From JBOGNO01 sp050747245 (GTDB taxonomy: Bacteria; Acidobacteriota; Terriglobia; Acidiferrales; UBA7541), in contig JBOGNO010000003.1 in assembly GCA_050747245.1 (NCBI GenBank), positions 124,001 through 188,000 on the forward strand: a stretch of 64,000 nt of DNA, read 5' to 3'. Below the pieces are notes generated by a model. It made no database searches. It saw nothing but the letters and a program-made list of their open reading frames with translations, and had not been told where the DNA came from. Within the stretch, counting starts at the first letter, position 1. Each line of letters starts with the position of its first letter. Shown here in pieces: positions 44,896 through 51,266 of this stretch. Made by a program: the position numbers and the translations under genes.

Positions 44896-45540
44896 TTGGC
44901 GAAGCCAAAAGTGCACATCTACTCGCTTAGTCGGCTTGCGTTCGCTGACGTGACGGACTGGCAAGCCATCCTCAAAGAATTGCAGGAAGGTCGGAAGAGC
45001 ATGTACTGGAGCTATAAGCCGCTCAGAGAGGGTGCGCTCCAAATGGCAACGAGAAAGAACCCAGACACAAAAGCCATATACACAGCCGTAGCGAATCTAG
45101 CAGAGCAATCAGGTGGCGCACGCTGTAGAAAGGCGAACCTAGCCGCCCTCGAAGTATTCGAAAAAACCTTTCTGCCCCGAATTGAGCGTGTGAAATCGAA
45201 CTTTATGGTCGGTAGTGAGCACCCTGTTGAGTTCGGAAAGGTACAGTTAGTGGGCGGTCCACACTTCAGCGTCATCGACGCTGCCCATCGGGAGAGATAC
45301 ATCTACCTTCACCCATCCAAATGGGAGCACGAGCAAGTCATGGCATTCTGTGAACTCTTAACCGTGGTTGCAGAAGAAAAATATCAGTCCGAGGCTCGGA
45401 ACGTCTGGTTCCTCGACCTGCGGAATGGACAGGACGTCCCGTGGCCCAATTCGAGGAAACTAGTTAGACGCAAGTGCGAAAGAGCAGCAGAGCTCCTCGT
45501 CGCGTTCCGAGCGGCGGACCTTGCAAAGGACGAGAGCTGA
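44896..45540 (+). CDS. Hypothetical protein
   Basis: This 214-residue soluble protein starts at TTG, with AAGGAGA 7 bp upstream. It has no signal peptide or membrane helix. It contains 'WQAILKELQEGRKSMYWSYK', 'LEVFEKTFLPRIERVKSNFM' and 'LHPSKWEHEQVMAFCELLTV'; the last half is helical, with a Lys/Arg-rich end. I do not recognise the family. Codon use and base composition look more AT-rich than in the upstream genes, suggesting acquisition. It stands alone, more than 200 bp before the next gene. Confidence 0.6.
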   Translation: MAKPKVHIYSLSRLAFADVTDWQAILKELQEGRKSMYWSYKPLREGALQMATRKNPDTKAIYTAVANLAEQSGGARCRKANLAALEVFEKTFLPRIERVKSNFMVGSEHPVEFGKVQLVGGPHFSVIDAAHRERYIYLHPSKWEHEQVMAFCELLTVVAEEKYQSEARNVWFLDLRNGQDVPWPNSRKLVRRKCERAAELLVAFRAADLAKDES

Positions 45541-45744
45541 ATAAGCACCCCTGTAATGTCCTGCGCTGCGTCAGAAGCACCCCACTTATCGGCCAGGACA
45601 TCGCGTTAGTTCCTCCCTAAAACCCCCAGGCTTCCCGAATGCTTCAAAGTGTCAGAACAAATATTTCTACCTTTCAATTAATCTGAGTATGATACAGGGT
45701 AGCTATCGGTACTAATCTCAACCTGAGCCGCACTTGAGAAAAAC
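45541..45744. other. Intergenic region with inverted repeat ATGTCCTG/CAGGACAT
   Basis: An 8-bp inverted repeat (45556-45563 and 45594-45601) spans a 30-bp gap; a direct repeat AAGCACCCC occurs twice nearby. The rest is AT-rich (45650-45720) and should hold the promoter of the secreted-protein operon starting at 45745. No gene is seen. Confidence 0.35.
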
Positions 45745-46221
45745 ATGAGAAGATTTGCAAATAAAAAGTGCATTGCGGCCCTCTGCCTACTTCTCGCAGT
45801 CCCCGTGGTCTGCTCCCTTGCCGCGGTCCGAGGAAAGGACGCTCGATACGTTGGCGGAACCATCTCTGCGATTCCAGCCAACACAGAAGGACGCATTGAA
45901 CTCGGCCAAGATGCGGCGGTGTTTAACGCGAAGTCGGGAACCAATCTAACTATGCCCTACTCAAAGATTCAGTCCCTTGAATACGGACAAAAGGCGGGAC
46001 GTCGACTGGGTATGGCGCTCGTCGTTAGTCCACTTTTCCTTCTCTCACATAAGCGCAGACATTTTCTGACCATCACATTCACTGATGAAGCCGGCAAAGA
46101 CCAGGGAGCTGTATTTGAGTTGGCTAAGGGAGTGGTCCGCGAAACCCTTTCGACACTTGAGACGAAAACCGGGAAGAAAGTTGAATACGACTCCGACGAA
46201 GCCCAGAAGAGCGCTAAGTAA
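45745..46221 (+). CDS. Secreted hypothetical protein, tandem paralogue A
   Basis: This 158-residue protein has a signal peptide (CIAALCLLLAVPVVCSLAAV). The mature part shares a clear pattern with the next gene: 'YVGGTI', 'IPYxxIxSLEYGQKAGRRLG', 'KKRRHFLTI' and 'EYDSEEA'. It looks like a small beta-domain with a second hydrophobic stretch (GMALVVSPLFLLS) after the conserved motif, so the protein may be anchored. It lies 19 bp before its paralogue. I do not recognise the family. Confidence 0.62.
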   Translation: MRRFANKKCIAALCLLLAVPVVCSLAAVRGKDARYVGGTISAIPANTEGRIELGQDAAVFNAKSGTNLTMPYSKIQSLEYGQKAGRRLGMALVVSPLFLLSHKRRHFLTITFTDEAGKDQGAVFELAKGVVRETLSTLETKTGKKVEYDSDEAQKSAK

Positions 46222-46240
46222 GGACGAAAGGAGCCAAGGT

Positions 46241-46705
46241 ATGAAGAGAACTTTCGCAATGATCCTCATTTTTTCCCTGATGATGGAGCTCTCCGCCTTC
46301 GCAAAGGTGACCGGCAAGGAGGTTATGTACGTCGGCGGAACAATCCCACAGCTTCCTGAGGGCACAATGGGGGAATTAGACGCCACATCGGAAAAGGTGA
46401 TGGTTTTCGAATCCCCTAAGGGGAAATTCGAGATCCCCTATCAAAATATCACCTCGCTTGAATATGGCCAAAAGGCTGGCAGAAGGCTTGGAGTCGCCCT
46501 CACAATTACGATTTGGGCGCTACTGTCGAAAAAGAGACGCCATTTCCTTACGATCGGCTTCAATGATGACAACGACAAACCCCAAGGGGTGGTTCTTGAA
46601 ATTCCCAAGGGCACGGCCAAGACCTTCATAACGATTTTTGAGGTTCGCAGCGGCCAAAAATGTGAGTACGATTCGGAGGAGGCGCGAAAACATGTCTTTG
46701 GATAA
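46241..46705 (+). CDS. Secreted hypothetical protein, tandem paralogue B
   Basis: This 154-residue protein has a signal peptide (FAMILIFSLMMELSAFA). It matches the preceding protein along its whole length; identical blocks include 'YVGGTI', 'SLEYGQKAGRRLG', 'KRRHFLTI' and a C-terminal 'EYDSEEA' close to 'EYDSDEA'. ATG 46241 is preceded by GGAG. The last 14 bp overlap the start of the third gene, so all three are coupled. Function unknown. Confidence 0.65.
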   Translation: MKRTFAMILIFSLMMELSAFAKVTGKEVMYVGGTIPQLPEGTMGELDATSEKVMVFESPKGKFEIPYQNITSLEYGQKAGRRLGVALTITIWALLSKKRRHFLTIGFNDDNDKPQGVVLEIPKGTAKTFITIFEVRSGQKCEYDSEEARKHVFG

Positions 46706-47321
46706 CCGCCTACGAATTCAAGGTGCGCTGCTCTTCATTCTCGTTCTGTCTGTAATCCCCCTAATCGCCGCACACGGCCAAAACAAGCCCACGCCGAAAC
46801 CGGAAACCCAGGAGCGAGTTGATCCGCGCATCCTCCAAATAAAGAAGGTTTGCGTCGGCAGCTTTGGCGATGACGCAATCGCAACTCAAGTGAAAGAAAT
46901 TGTCATCGCAAAGTTGTTCGAATCCAAATTGTATTCCCTGACAGAAGATTGTAAATCTGCTGACTTTGAGATAAGGGGTTCAGTCGTCGAGCAAGAGCAT
47001 CAGCAATCTCGCTCTGAGTCCGAAGGAGTGCAATTCGGAGAGCACCGTTCAAGTTCGACAAATGGTGTCGGCGGTGGCTCAATCTCACGCGAGGTGAACG
47101 GGGGAAGCCACGAGGAGCTCTCGTCCTCCGAAACGAAACAACACGCCGCCGTCACAATGAGGATCGTTGACAAAAAAACTGGCGACATCATTTGGGCCAC
47201 GTCTCAGGAGAGCGGCGAAGGGAAAACCAAGGCCGCATTTGGCGAGGCAGCTGAACGTGCCGTAAACCGACTACTTCGAGATGTCGAGAGGGCCGATAAG
47301 CAATCCCCAGCAAACCATTAG
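46692..47321 (+). CDS. Secreted protein with CsgG-like fold features
   Basis: This 209-residue protein has a signal peptide (GALLFILVLSVIPLIAAHG). The mature part reads 'IKKVCVGSFGDDAIATQVKE', then 'LFESKLYSLTEDCKSADFEI' and 'VTMRIVDKKTGDIIWATSQE', a pattern of strand-helix-strand and a final 'A...AV..LL..' helix similar to CsgG/LpoB/FlgT-like outer-membrane-associated proteins. A Ser/Gly-rich insert lies in the middle (about 110-145). It overlaps the preceding gene by 14 bp. Role unknown. Confidence 0.6.
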   Translation: MSLDNRLRIQGALLFILVLSVIPLIAAHGQNKPTPKPETQERVDPRILQIKKVCVGSFGDDAIATQVKEIVIAKLFESKLYSLTEDCKSADFEIRGSVVEQEHQQSRSESEGVQFGEHRSSSTNGVGGGSISREVNGGSHEELSSSETKQHAAVTMRIVDKKTGDIIWATSQESGEGKTKAAFGEAAERAVNRLLRDVERADKQSPANH

Positions 47322-47404
47322 AAGCACGCATCCTTGCGTGGGGACGCCTTGACCTCACACTAGGTCTCCGGGCAGTTCCGCCGGGTGGCGCATACACCTG
47401 CAAC
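47322..47404. other. Spacer before the left inverted-repeat arm
   Basis: This is 83 bp between the secreted-protein operon and the left arm of the inverted repeat. A small hairpin CACGCA/TGCGTG (47325-47341) may act as a terminator, but it has no T-run. No gene is seen. Confidence 0.3.
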
Positions 47405-47640
47405 CCTAGTTCTGGTACTTTACTTCCCCGTTAAGCTGTGTTAGAGTAGTGATTCGTTTGTGGAGGCAGCAGCGCCGGAAAAACGAAGAATTTGAGCTTG
47501 ACGGAGGGCGGGGCAGGAGCCCCGCCTTTCGGATTTTATGCCCGGGAGGTGATTTCTAATCGAGACACACTCAGAAACAACATTCGAACTAAGTCATTGA
47601 AAACAAACGCTCGGGCCAAAGTCTAATCGAGACACAATCA
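47405..47640 (+). repeat. Left arm of long structured inverted repeat
   Basis: This 236-bp arm matches, in reverse complement, the arm at 49931-50133. Four conserved boxes appear in the same order: (1) 47405-47443, 36 of 39 bases identical to 50133-50095; (2) a terminator-like hairpin at 47507-47526; (3) 47544-47568, 23 of 25 identical to 50026-50002; (4) 47590-47609, 18 of 20 identical to 49980-49961, then a second TCTAATCGRGACA box at 47620-47640. The box TCTAATCGAGACAC occurs twice within the arm, 68 bp apart. The boxes resemble multiple transposase-binding sites at an insertion-sequence end. Confidence 0.85.
47507..47530 (+). terminator. Hairpin in left arm (terminator-like)
   Basis: A perfect 8-bp stem (GGCGGGGC/GCCCCGCC) with an AGGA loop is followed by TTTCGGATTTT. 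It points towards the enclosed gene on the plus strand and would stop transcription entering from the left. Its partner in the right arm keeps the hairpin but with different stem bases. Confidence 0.6.
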
Positions 47641-47707
47641 CGGTTTGGGAGATTGGCACTTACGGCCCACCGAACCCGGTCCCTAAGGCAACGAGCCGCA
47701 CTCGGCG

Positions 47708-49852
47708 CTACCGCAGAACGCGGAAGAGCGAGCTGTAATTGTCGGTCCAGAGCTGCTCGCGCGGAGAAGGCGGAATCGCCGAGCCGGCTTTTTCGAGAAT
47801 TGGCTGCGCGACGAACACGGGACGGCTGGCAACGAGAATCCATGCAGCGGCATAAATTCCGCTGCCGGTCTTGGTGACGTCGGTGTTGACGAGCGCCGCT
47901 TCTTTCCCGAGCGATGCCGCCGCAGCTTTCACGACGGGCTCGAGATCGAGAAATTTATTGGAAATGTGCACGGCGAGAACGCCCGAGGGCTTGAGCTCGC
48001 GAAAATAAAGCTCAAAGGCTTCGCGCGTGAGGAGGTGAACGGGAATAGCGTCACCGGAAAAAGCGTCCACGGCGAGAACATCGAATCCCTGCGGCGGCTC
48101 GCGTTCGAGCGAAAGCCGCGCGTCGCCCGGCTCGATATTGATTTGCGCGGGAGAATCGCGCAGGAAAGTGAACTCTTGATTCGCGATCTGCACGACGAGC
48201 GGATTGATTTCGTAAAATGTGTAGCGGTCGCCCGCGCGGCCGTACGCGGCGAGCGTGCCCGCGCCCAGGCCGATGACTCCCACGCGCAGCGGGCCTTGCT
48301 CCGCCGCAGAACGCAGCGCGACGCCGATGCCGGAATCCGGGCCGTAGTACGTGGTGGGTTCGCGGCGGCGCGAAGGAGAGAGAAATTGCAGGCCGTGATC
48401 AATCGTGCCGTTCATCAGTTTGCGGTAGCGGGGATCTTCGCCGAGTTGCTTTTCATCCGCGCCCCTAACGAGAACGATGTTCGGAGCGGTTTCATCCACG
48501 ACGCGCAGCACGCCGTAAAAATTCCGCGCCATCAGGCGATTGTGCGCGACCTCGTCGCGGACCGTGAGGCTCAGACTGGCGATGAGCGCGAGAGTGAGTC
48601 CGCCCAGCACGAGCCATCTCGTCTTCGAGCGCGCTTTGTAAAATTCGGATGTGGAATCGCGGTGATTCACAAGGAGGACCAAAATCGCGAACGCTCCGAG
48701 GATGACGGGAAATTCAAAAAATCCGGAGAACACGCGCGGCACAAGCAGGGCGACAAAAGCAGCTCCCATCGCGCCGCCCAAAGAAATCATGAAGTAGAAC
48801 GAAGTGAGATGCGCGGGATGCGGCTTGATGCGAACCAGCTCTCCGTGACTGAACATGCAGCAGAAAAATAAACCAGCGCAGTTCAGGCCGATGAGCGCGC
48901 TTAAGGGCAGCCCGGCAAAGGAGGGAGAAAGCGCGTAAGCCATGCCTCCGAGCGAAACGCCGAGCAGCCGGAGAAAAAGTCCGCGGCGATACAACGCGCG
49001 CTCCGCAAAACACAAAATGAAACTGAGCAAGTACAAGCTCAGCGGAATGATCCACAGAAACGGAACCGCGGCGATATTTTGCATGATGTGATTTGTGACC
49101 GCGAGCAGAAGAGCCGAACTGCACGCTGGGAGCGCGATCCACAAAAATTTTGCCTTTGCAGTGGGACGCGACGCAGCTTCGGAAATTTCACGCTCCGCCG
49201 CGGCACTGCGAGAAAAAATCGCGACAGCGGAGCACAAAATGGCTACGGCGGCGTACGCAAGCGACCAGCCAACTGCCTGGCGCGAAAGCAGGAAGAGTGG
49301 TTCAACAAGAAATGGATAACTCAGAAGAGCGAGCATCGAACCGATGTTCGAGATGGAGTAAAAGCGGTAGGGCGCTTTGCCCGGATGCGTTCGCGCGTAC
49401 CACGCTTGCAGGAGCGGGCTCGTGGACGAAAGCAAAAAATAGGGAAGTCCAACGGTGAAGCTCAAGATGAGCAGAATGCGAAACGCGGGATCTTCCGCGC
49501 CCGAAGGTTTCCAGGAAGCGCGCGGCAAAATCGGCAAGACAAAAAAACTGGCGGCCAAAAACGCGACGTGAATGAAGCTTTGAACGCGCGGCGAAAAAAT
49601 TCGAATCAGCAAATGAGCATAAGCGTAGCCCAGCAGCAGAACCACTTGGAAAAACAGCAGACAAACAATCCAGACGGCTGCGGCGCCTCCGAACCAAGGA
49701 AGAATTATTTTGGCGATCAGGGGTTCGACTCCGAAAAGCAAGAAGGCGCTCGAGAAAATCGCGACGCCGAAGAGAAGAGCCGGAGACTTCGATTGCGGCG
49801 GCGGGGTCAGCGCCGGCCGCGAGGCGGGAGATTCTGCGAGACGCGGCTCCAT
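47708..49852 (-). CDS. Fused MFS-type membrane domain / spermidine-synthase-like protein
   Basis: This 714-residue protein has an N-terminal membrane domain with about 13 hydrophobic segments (to about residue 430) and a C-terminal aminopropyltransferase-like Rossmann domain. The latter has 'VGVIGLGAGTLAAYGR', 'YTFYEINPLVVQIA', 'GDARLSLEREPP' and 'VLAVDAFSGDAIPVHLLTRE', matching the SpeE pattern including the Asp used in catalysis. Such fusions are common in Acidobacteriota; their substrate is not established and polyamine export coupled to synthesis has been suggested only by analogy. The gene is enclosed by inverted-repeat arms 68 and 79 bp away. Confidence 0.85.
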   Translation of the reverse strand: MEPRLAESPASRPALTPPPQSKSPALLFGVAIFSSAFLLFGVEPLIAKIILPWFGGAAAVWIVCLLFFQVVLLLGYAYAHLLIRIFSPRVQSFIHVAFLAASFFVLPILPRASWKPSGAEDPAFRILLILSFTVGLPYFLLSSTSPLLQAWYARTHPGKAPYRFYSISNIGSMLALLSYPFLVEPLFLLSRQAVGWSLAYAAVAILCSAVAIFSRSAAAEREISEAASRPTAKAKFLWIALPACSSALLLAVTNHIMQNIAAVPFLWIIPLSLYLLSFILCFAERALYRRGLFLRLLGVSLGGMAYALSPSFAGLPLSALIGLNCAGLFFCCMFSHGELVRIKPHPAHLTSFYFMISLGGAMGAAFVALLVPRVFSGFFEFPVILGAFAILVLLVNHRDSTSEFYKARSKTRWLVLGGLTLALIASLSLTVRDEVAHNRLMARNFYGVLRVVDETAPNIVLVRGADEKQLGEDPRYRKLMNGTIDHGLQFLSPSRRREPTTYYGPDSGIGVALRSAAEQGPLRVGVIGLGAGTLAAYGRAGDRYTFYEINPLVVQIANQEFTFLRDSPAQINIEPGDARLSLEREPPQGFDVLAVDAFSGDAIPVHLLTREAFELYFRELKPSGVLAVHISNKFLDLEPVVKAAAASLGKEAALVNTDVTKTGSGIYAAAWILVASRPVFVAQPILEKAGSAIPPSPREQLWTDNYSSLFRVLR

Positions 49853-49930
49853 CAGCCGACCCTCGAAGCAGGGGCGGGGCCCGGCTTTTGGTGGATTTGT
49901 GGGCGCTGAATTTGGGCTATACGAAACATG

Positions 49931-50133
49931 TGATATGTCCCGATTAGACTGGGGTCCCCTCGTTTGTTTTCAACGAGTTAGATGTGTTTCTATTCGTAAG
50001 GGTGTCCCGATTAGAAATGACCTCCCAAGCTAAAATTGTAAAGGCGGACCCCGTTGCGGTGGGGTCCGCCCTTCTATGAGCTTTCGGGACAGTATAGCAC
50101 AGCTTAACAGGGAAGTAAAGTACCAGGACTAGG
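49931..50133 (-). repeat. Right arm of long structured inverted repeat
   Basis: This 203-bp arm is in reverse orientation to 47405-47640 and has the same four boxes, hairpin and doubled TCTAATCGGGACA box (minus strand; 49931-49950 and 50002-50015, about 65 bp apart). Outside the arms (below 47405, above 50133) and inside next to the gene there is no further similarity, which fixes the arm borders. Spacing between boxes differs by up to about 30 bp, so the arms have drifted apart and are not a very recent duplication. Confidence 0.85.
50041..50070 (-). terminator. Hairpin in right arm (terminator-like)
   Basis: On the minus strand GGCGGACCCC pairs with GGGGTCCGCC (10 bp) around ACCGCAAC and is followed by TTTACAATTTT. 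It points towards the enclosed gene, mirroring the left-arm hairpin. Stem sequences differ between the arms while pairing is kept. Confidence 0.6.
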
Positions 50134-50153
50134 AATATTTGGGGCTGCCGTGC

Positions 50154-50180
50154 TTGAGGTGGTCGCGCAGTGGTTATACT
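50154..50180 (+). promoter_or_regulatory. Possible promoter upstream of the 50307 gene
   Basis: TTGAGG and TATACT are 15 bp apart, about 20 bp beyond the right repeat arm. The -10 is good (5 of 6) but the spacing is short. It would give a leader of about 120 nt. Confidence 0.3.
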
Positions 50181-50306
50181 AAAACCCTTGAAATTGGCAC
50201 AAGGCGGAAAACTGGGCACTTGCTCCCGAGTAGAAAGTCGACTGGGAAATGCAGACCACTCAAATAAATCTGGGGTCGGACAAGAGAAAACGGCGAGAAA
50301 TCTGAG

Positions 50307-50834
50307 TTGAAAATAGTTATACGAGTGATGTGGGGTTGTGTTTTTGTCCTGGCTGGATGTGGAGTCGGTCGGGGTCAGGATACTCCTAAGCCGGTCGAGA
50401 CTACCCTTTGCGACTTGTACCAACATCCCGAACAATACTCGGGCAAGATGGTCAAGGTTCGAGGGGGAACTTTGGGCGACGAGTCAGACTTGGACATCGA
50501 CGATGTCCTCCACGACGCCCCTGCGAAGCCGTGTCCAACGTACATGCGCATAGTCGCAGAATTTCCAAATCACGTAAAGCCGGCGCCAAGTTTCCAACTC
50601 GTTCGGGACGAATCTTTCAGGACTTTTGAGAAATCCCTTCAATACCCGGGGCCGATCCACGTCGACGCAACCTTTGAAGGACGCTTCGATGCGATGTTTG
50701 TTTGGCGCGACCAAAAGCGAATAAGGGTTGGGCAGGGCACCGGAAAAGGCTTTGGGAAGAAGCACAGATACGATGGCCGAATTGTTCTGCACCAGGTCTC
50801 CGATGTCTGGGACATGCCCCTTGGCCGCAAATGA
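50307..50834 (+). CDS. Hypothetical exported (lipo)protein
   Basis: This 175-residue protein has an N-terminal signal with a lipobox-like VLAGC (Cys18). The mature part opens with 'TTLCDLYQHPEQYSGKMVKV', a recurrent start of small exported domains in Acidobacteriota that resemble OB-folds (from memory). It continues with beta-strand-rich sequence and a Lys/Arg-rich end. The TTG start is uncertain; an ATG at 50328 is in frame but would shorten the signal peptide. Function unknown. Confidence 0.58.
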   Translation: MKIVIRVMWGCVFVLAGCGVGRGQDTPKPVETTLCDLYQHPEQYSGKMVKVRGGTLGDESDLDIDDVLHDAPAKPCPTYMRIVAEFPNHVKPAPSFQLVRDESFRTFEKSLQYPGPIHVDATFEGRFDAMFVWRDQKRIRVGQGTGKGFGKKHRYDGRIVLHQVSDVWDMPLGRK

Positions 50835-51266
50835 CGCCGTAACGACAGCAGGCGATGAGTATGTCCAGAAACAAATTTCTCGAGGTGCGGCACGCCCCAG
50901 CCGAATGACGCAGATTCAAAGGCGAAGGCTGCGGGCACAGCATGACAGGTTTATTTGGCGGCTGCGGAGGCGCGATGACCGAGGTAATTGCAACTAGAAG
51001 CTTAGAGAACCCACATGCAAGTTCGGCATGTGGGGCACTCGAAAAAGGAAGCAAGGCAAAATTCCCCACGTTTCGTCCGCCGAGCAGACGAAAGATGGGG
51101 CACCCGGCGCCCAAAATCCAATAGGCTGATCCCTCACTGCGTTCGGGATAACAATTGAAACAAGAAGAGTCAAAAACCGCACCCTTGGAAAACAAAGAGT
51201 GCGGCATCCGAAATGCCAAAAAGCGAAGTAACGAGAGGCCGAAAAAGGGCCGGCGCGGAGAATATT
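50835..51266. other. Intergenic region, no gene
   Basis: This is 432 bp between the exported protein and the cyclase gene end. I see no supported gene; the short open frames are produced by the repeat cluster at 51005-51152. The 50835-51000 part has no recognised structure. Confidence 0.45.
51005..51152. repeat. Cluster of REP-like hairpins
   Basis: There are three adjacent palindromes: CCCACATGC/GCATGTGGG with a 7-nt loop (51010-51034); CCCCA..TTTCGTC/GACGAAA..TGGGG (51064-51100); and ATCCC/GGGAT around TCACTGCGTTC (51129-51149). Both first units end in GGGGCAC. Elements with this TGGGGCAC / CCCTCACTGCG text are, from memory, frequent between genes in Acidobacteriota genomes. The rpoD terminator carries a related stem. 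Confidence 0.5.

Noticed and set aside
47966..48871. A 301-codon plus-strand open frame within the repeat-flanked cassette
   Set aside because: It is antisense to the MFS/spermidine-synthase gene. I considered it as a possible element-encoded protein, but it shows no transposase or integrase motif.
49944..50435. A 163-codon minus-strand frame covering the right repeat arm
   Set aside because: It runs through the repeat, its hairpin and into the antisense of the next gene; the corresponding frame in the left arm is not open, so it is not a conserved coding part of the arms.
50942..51124. A 60-codon plus-strand frame
   Set aside because: Its sequence is produced by the REP-like hairpins and has no ribosome-binding site.
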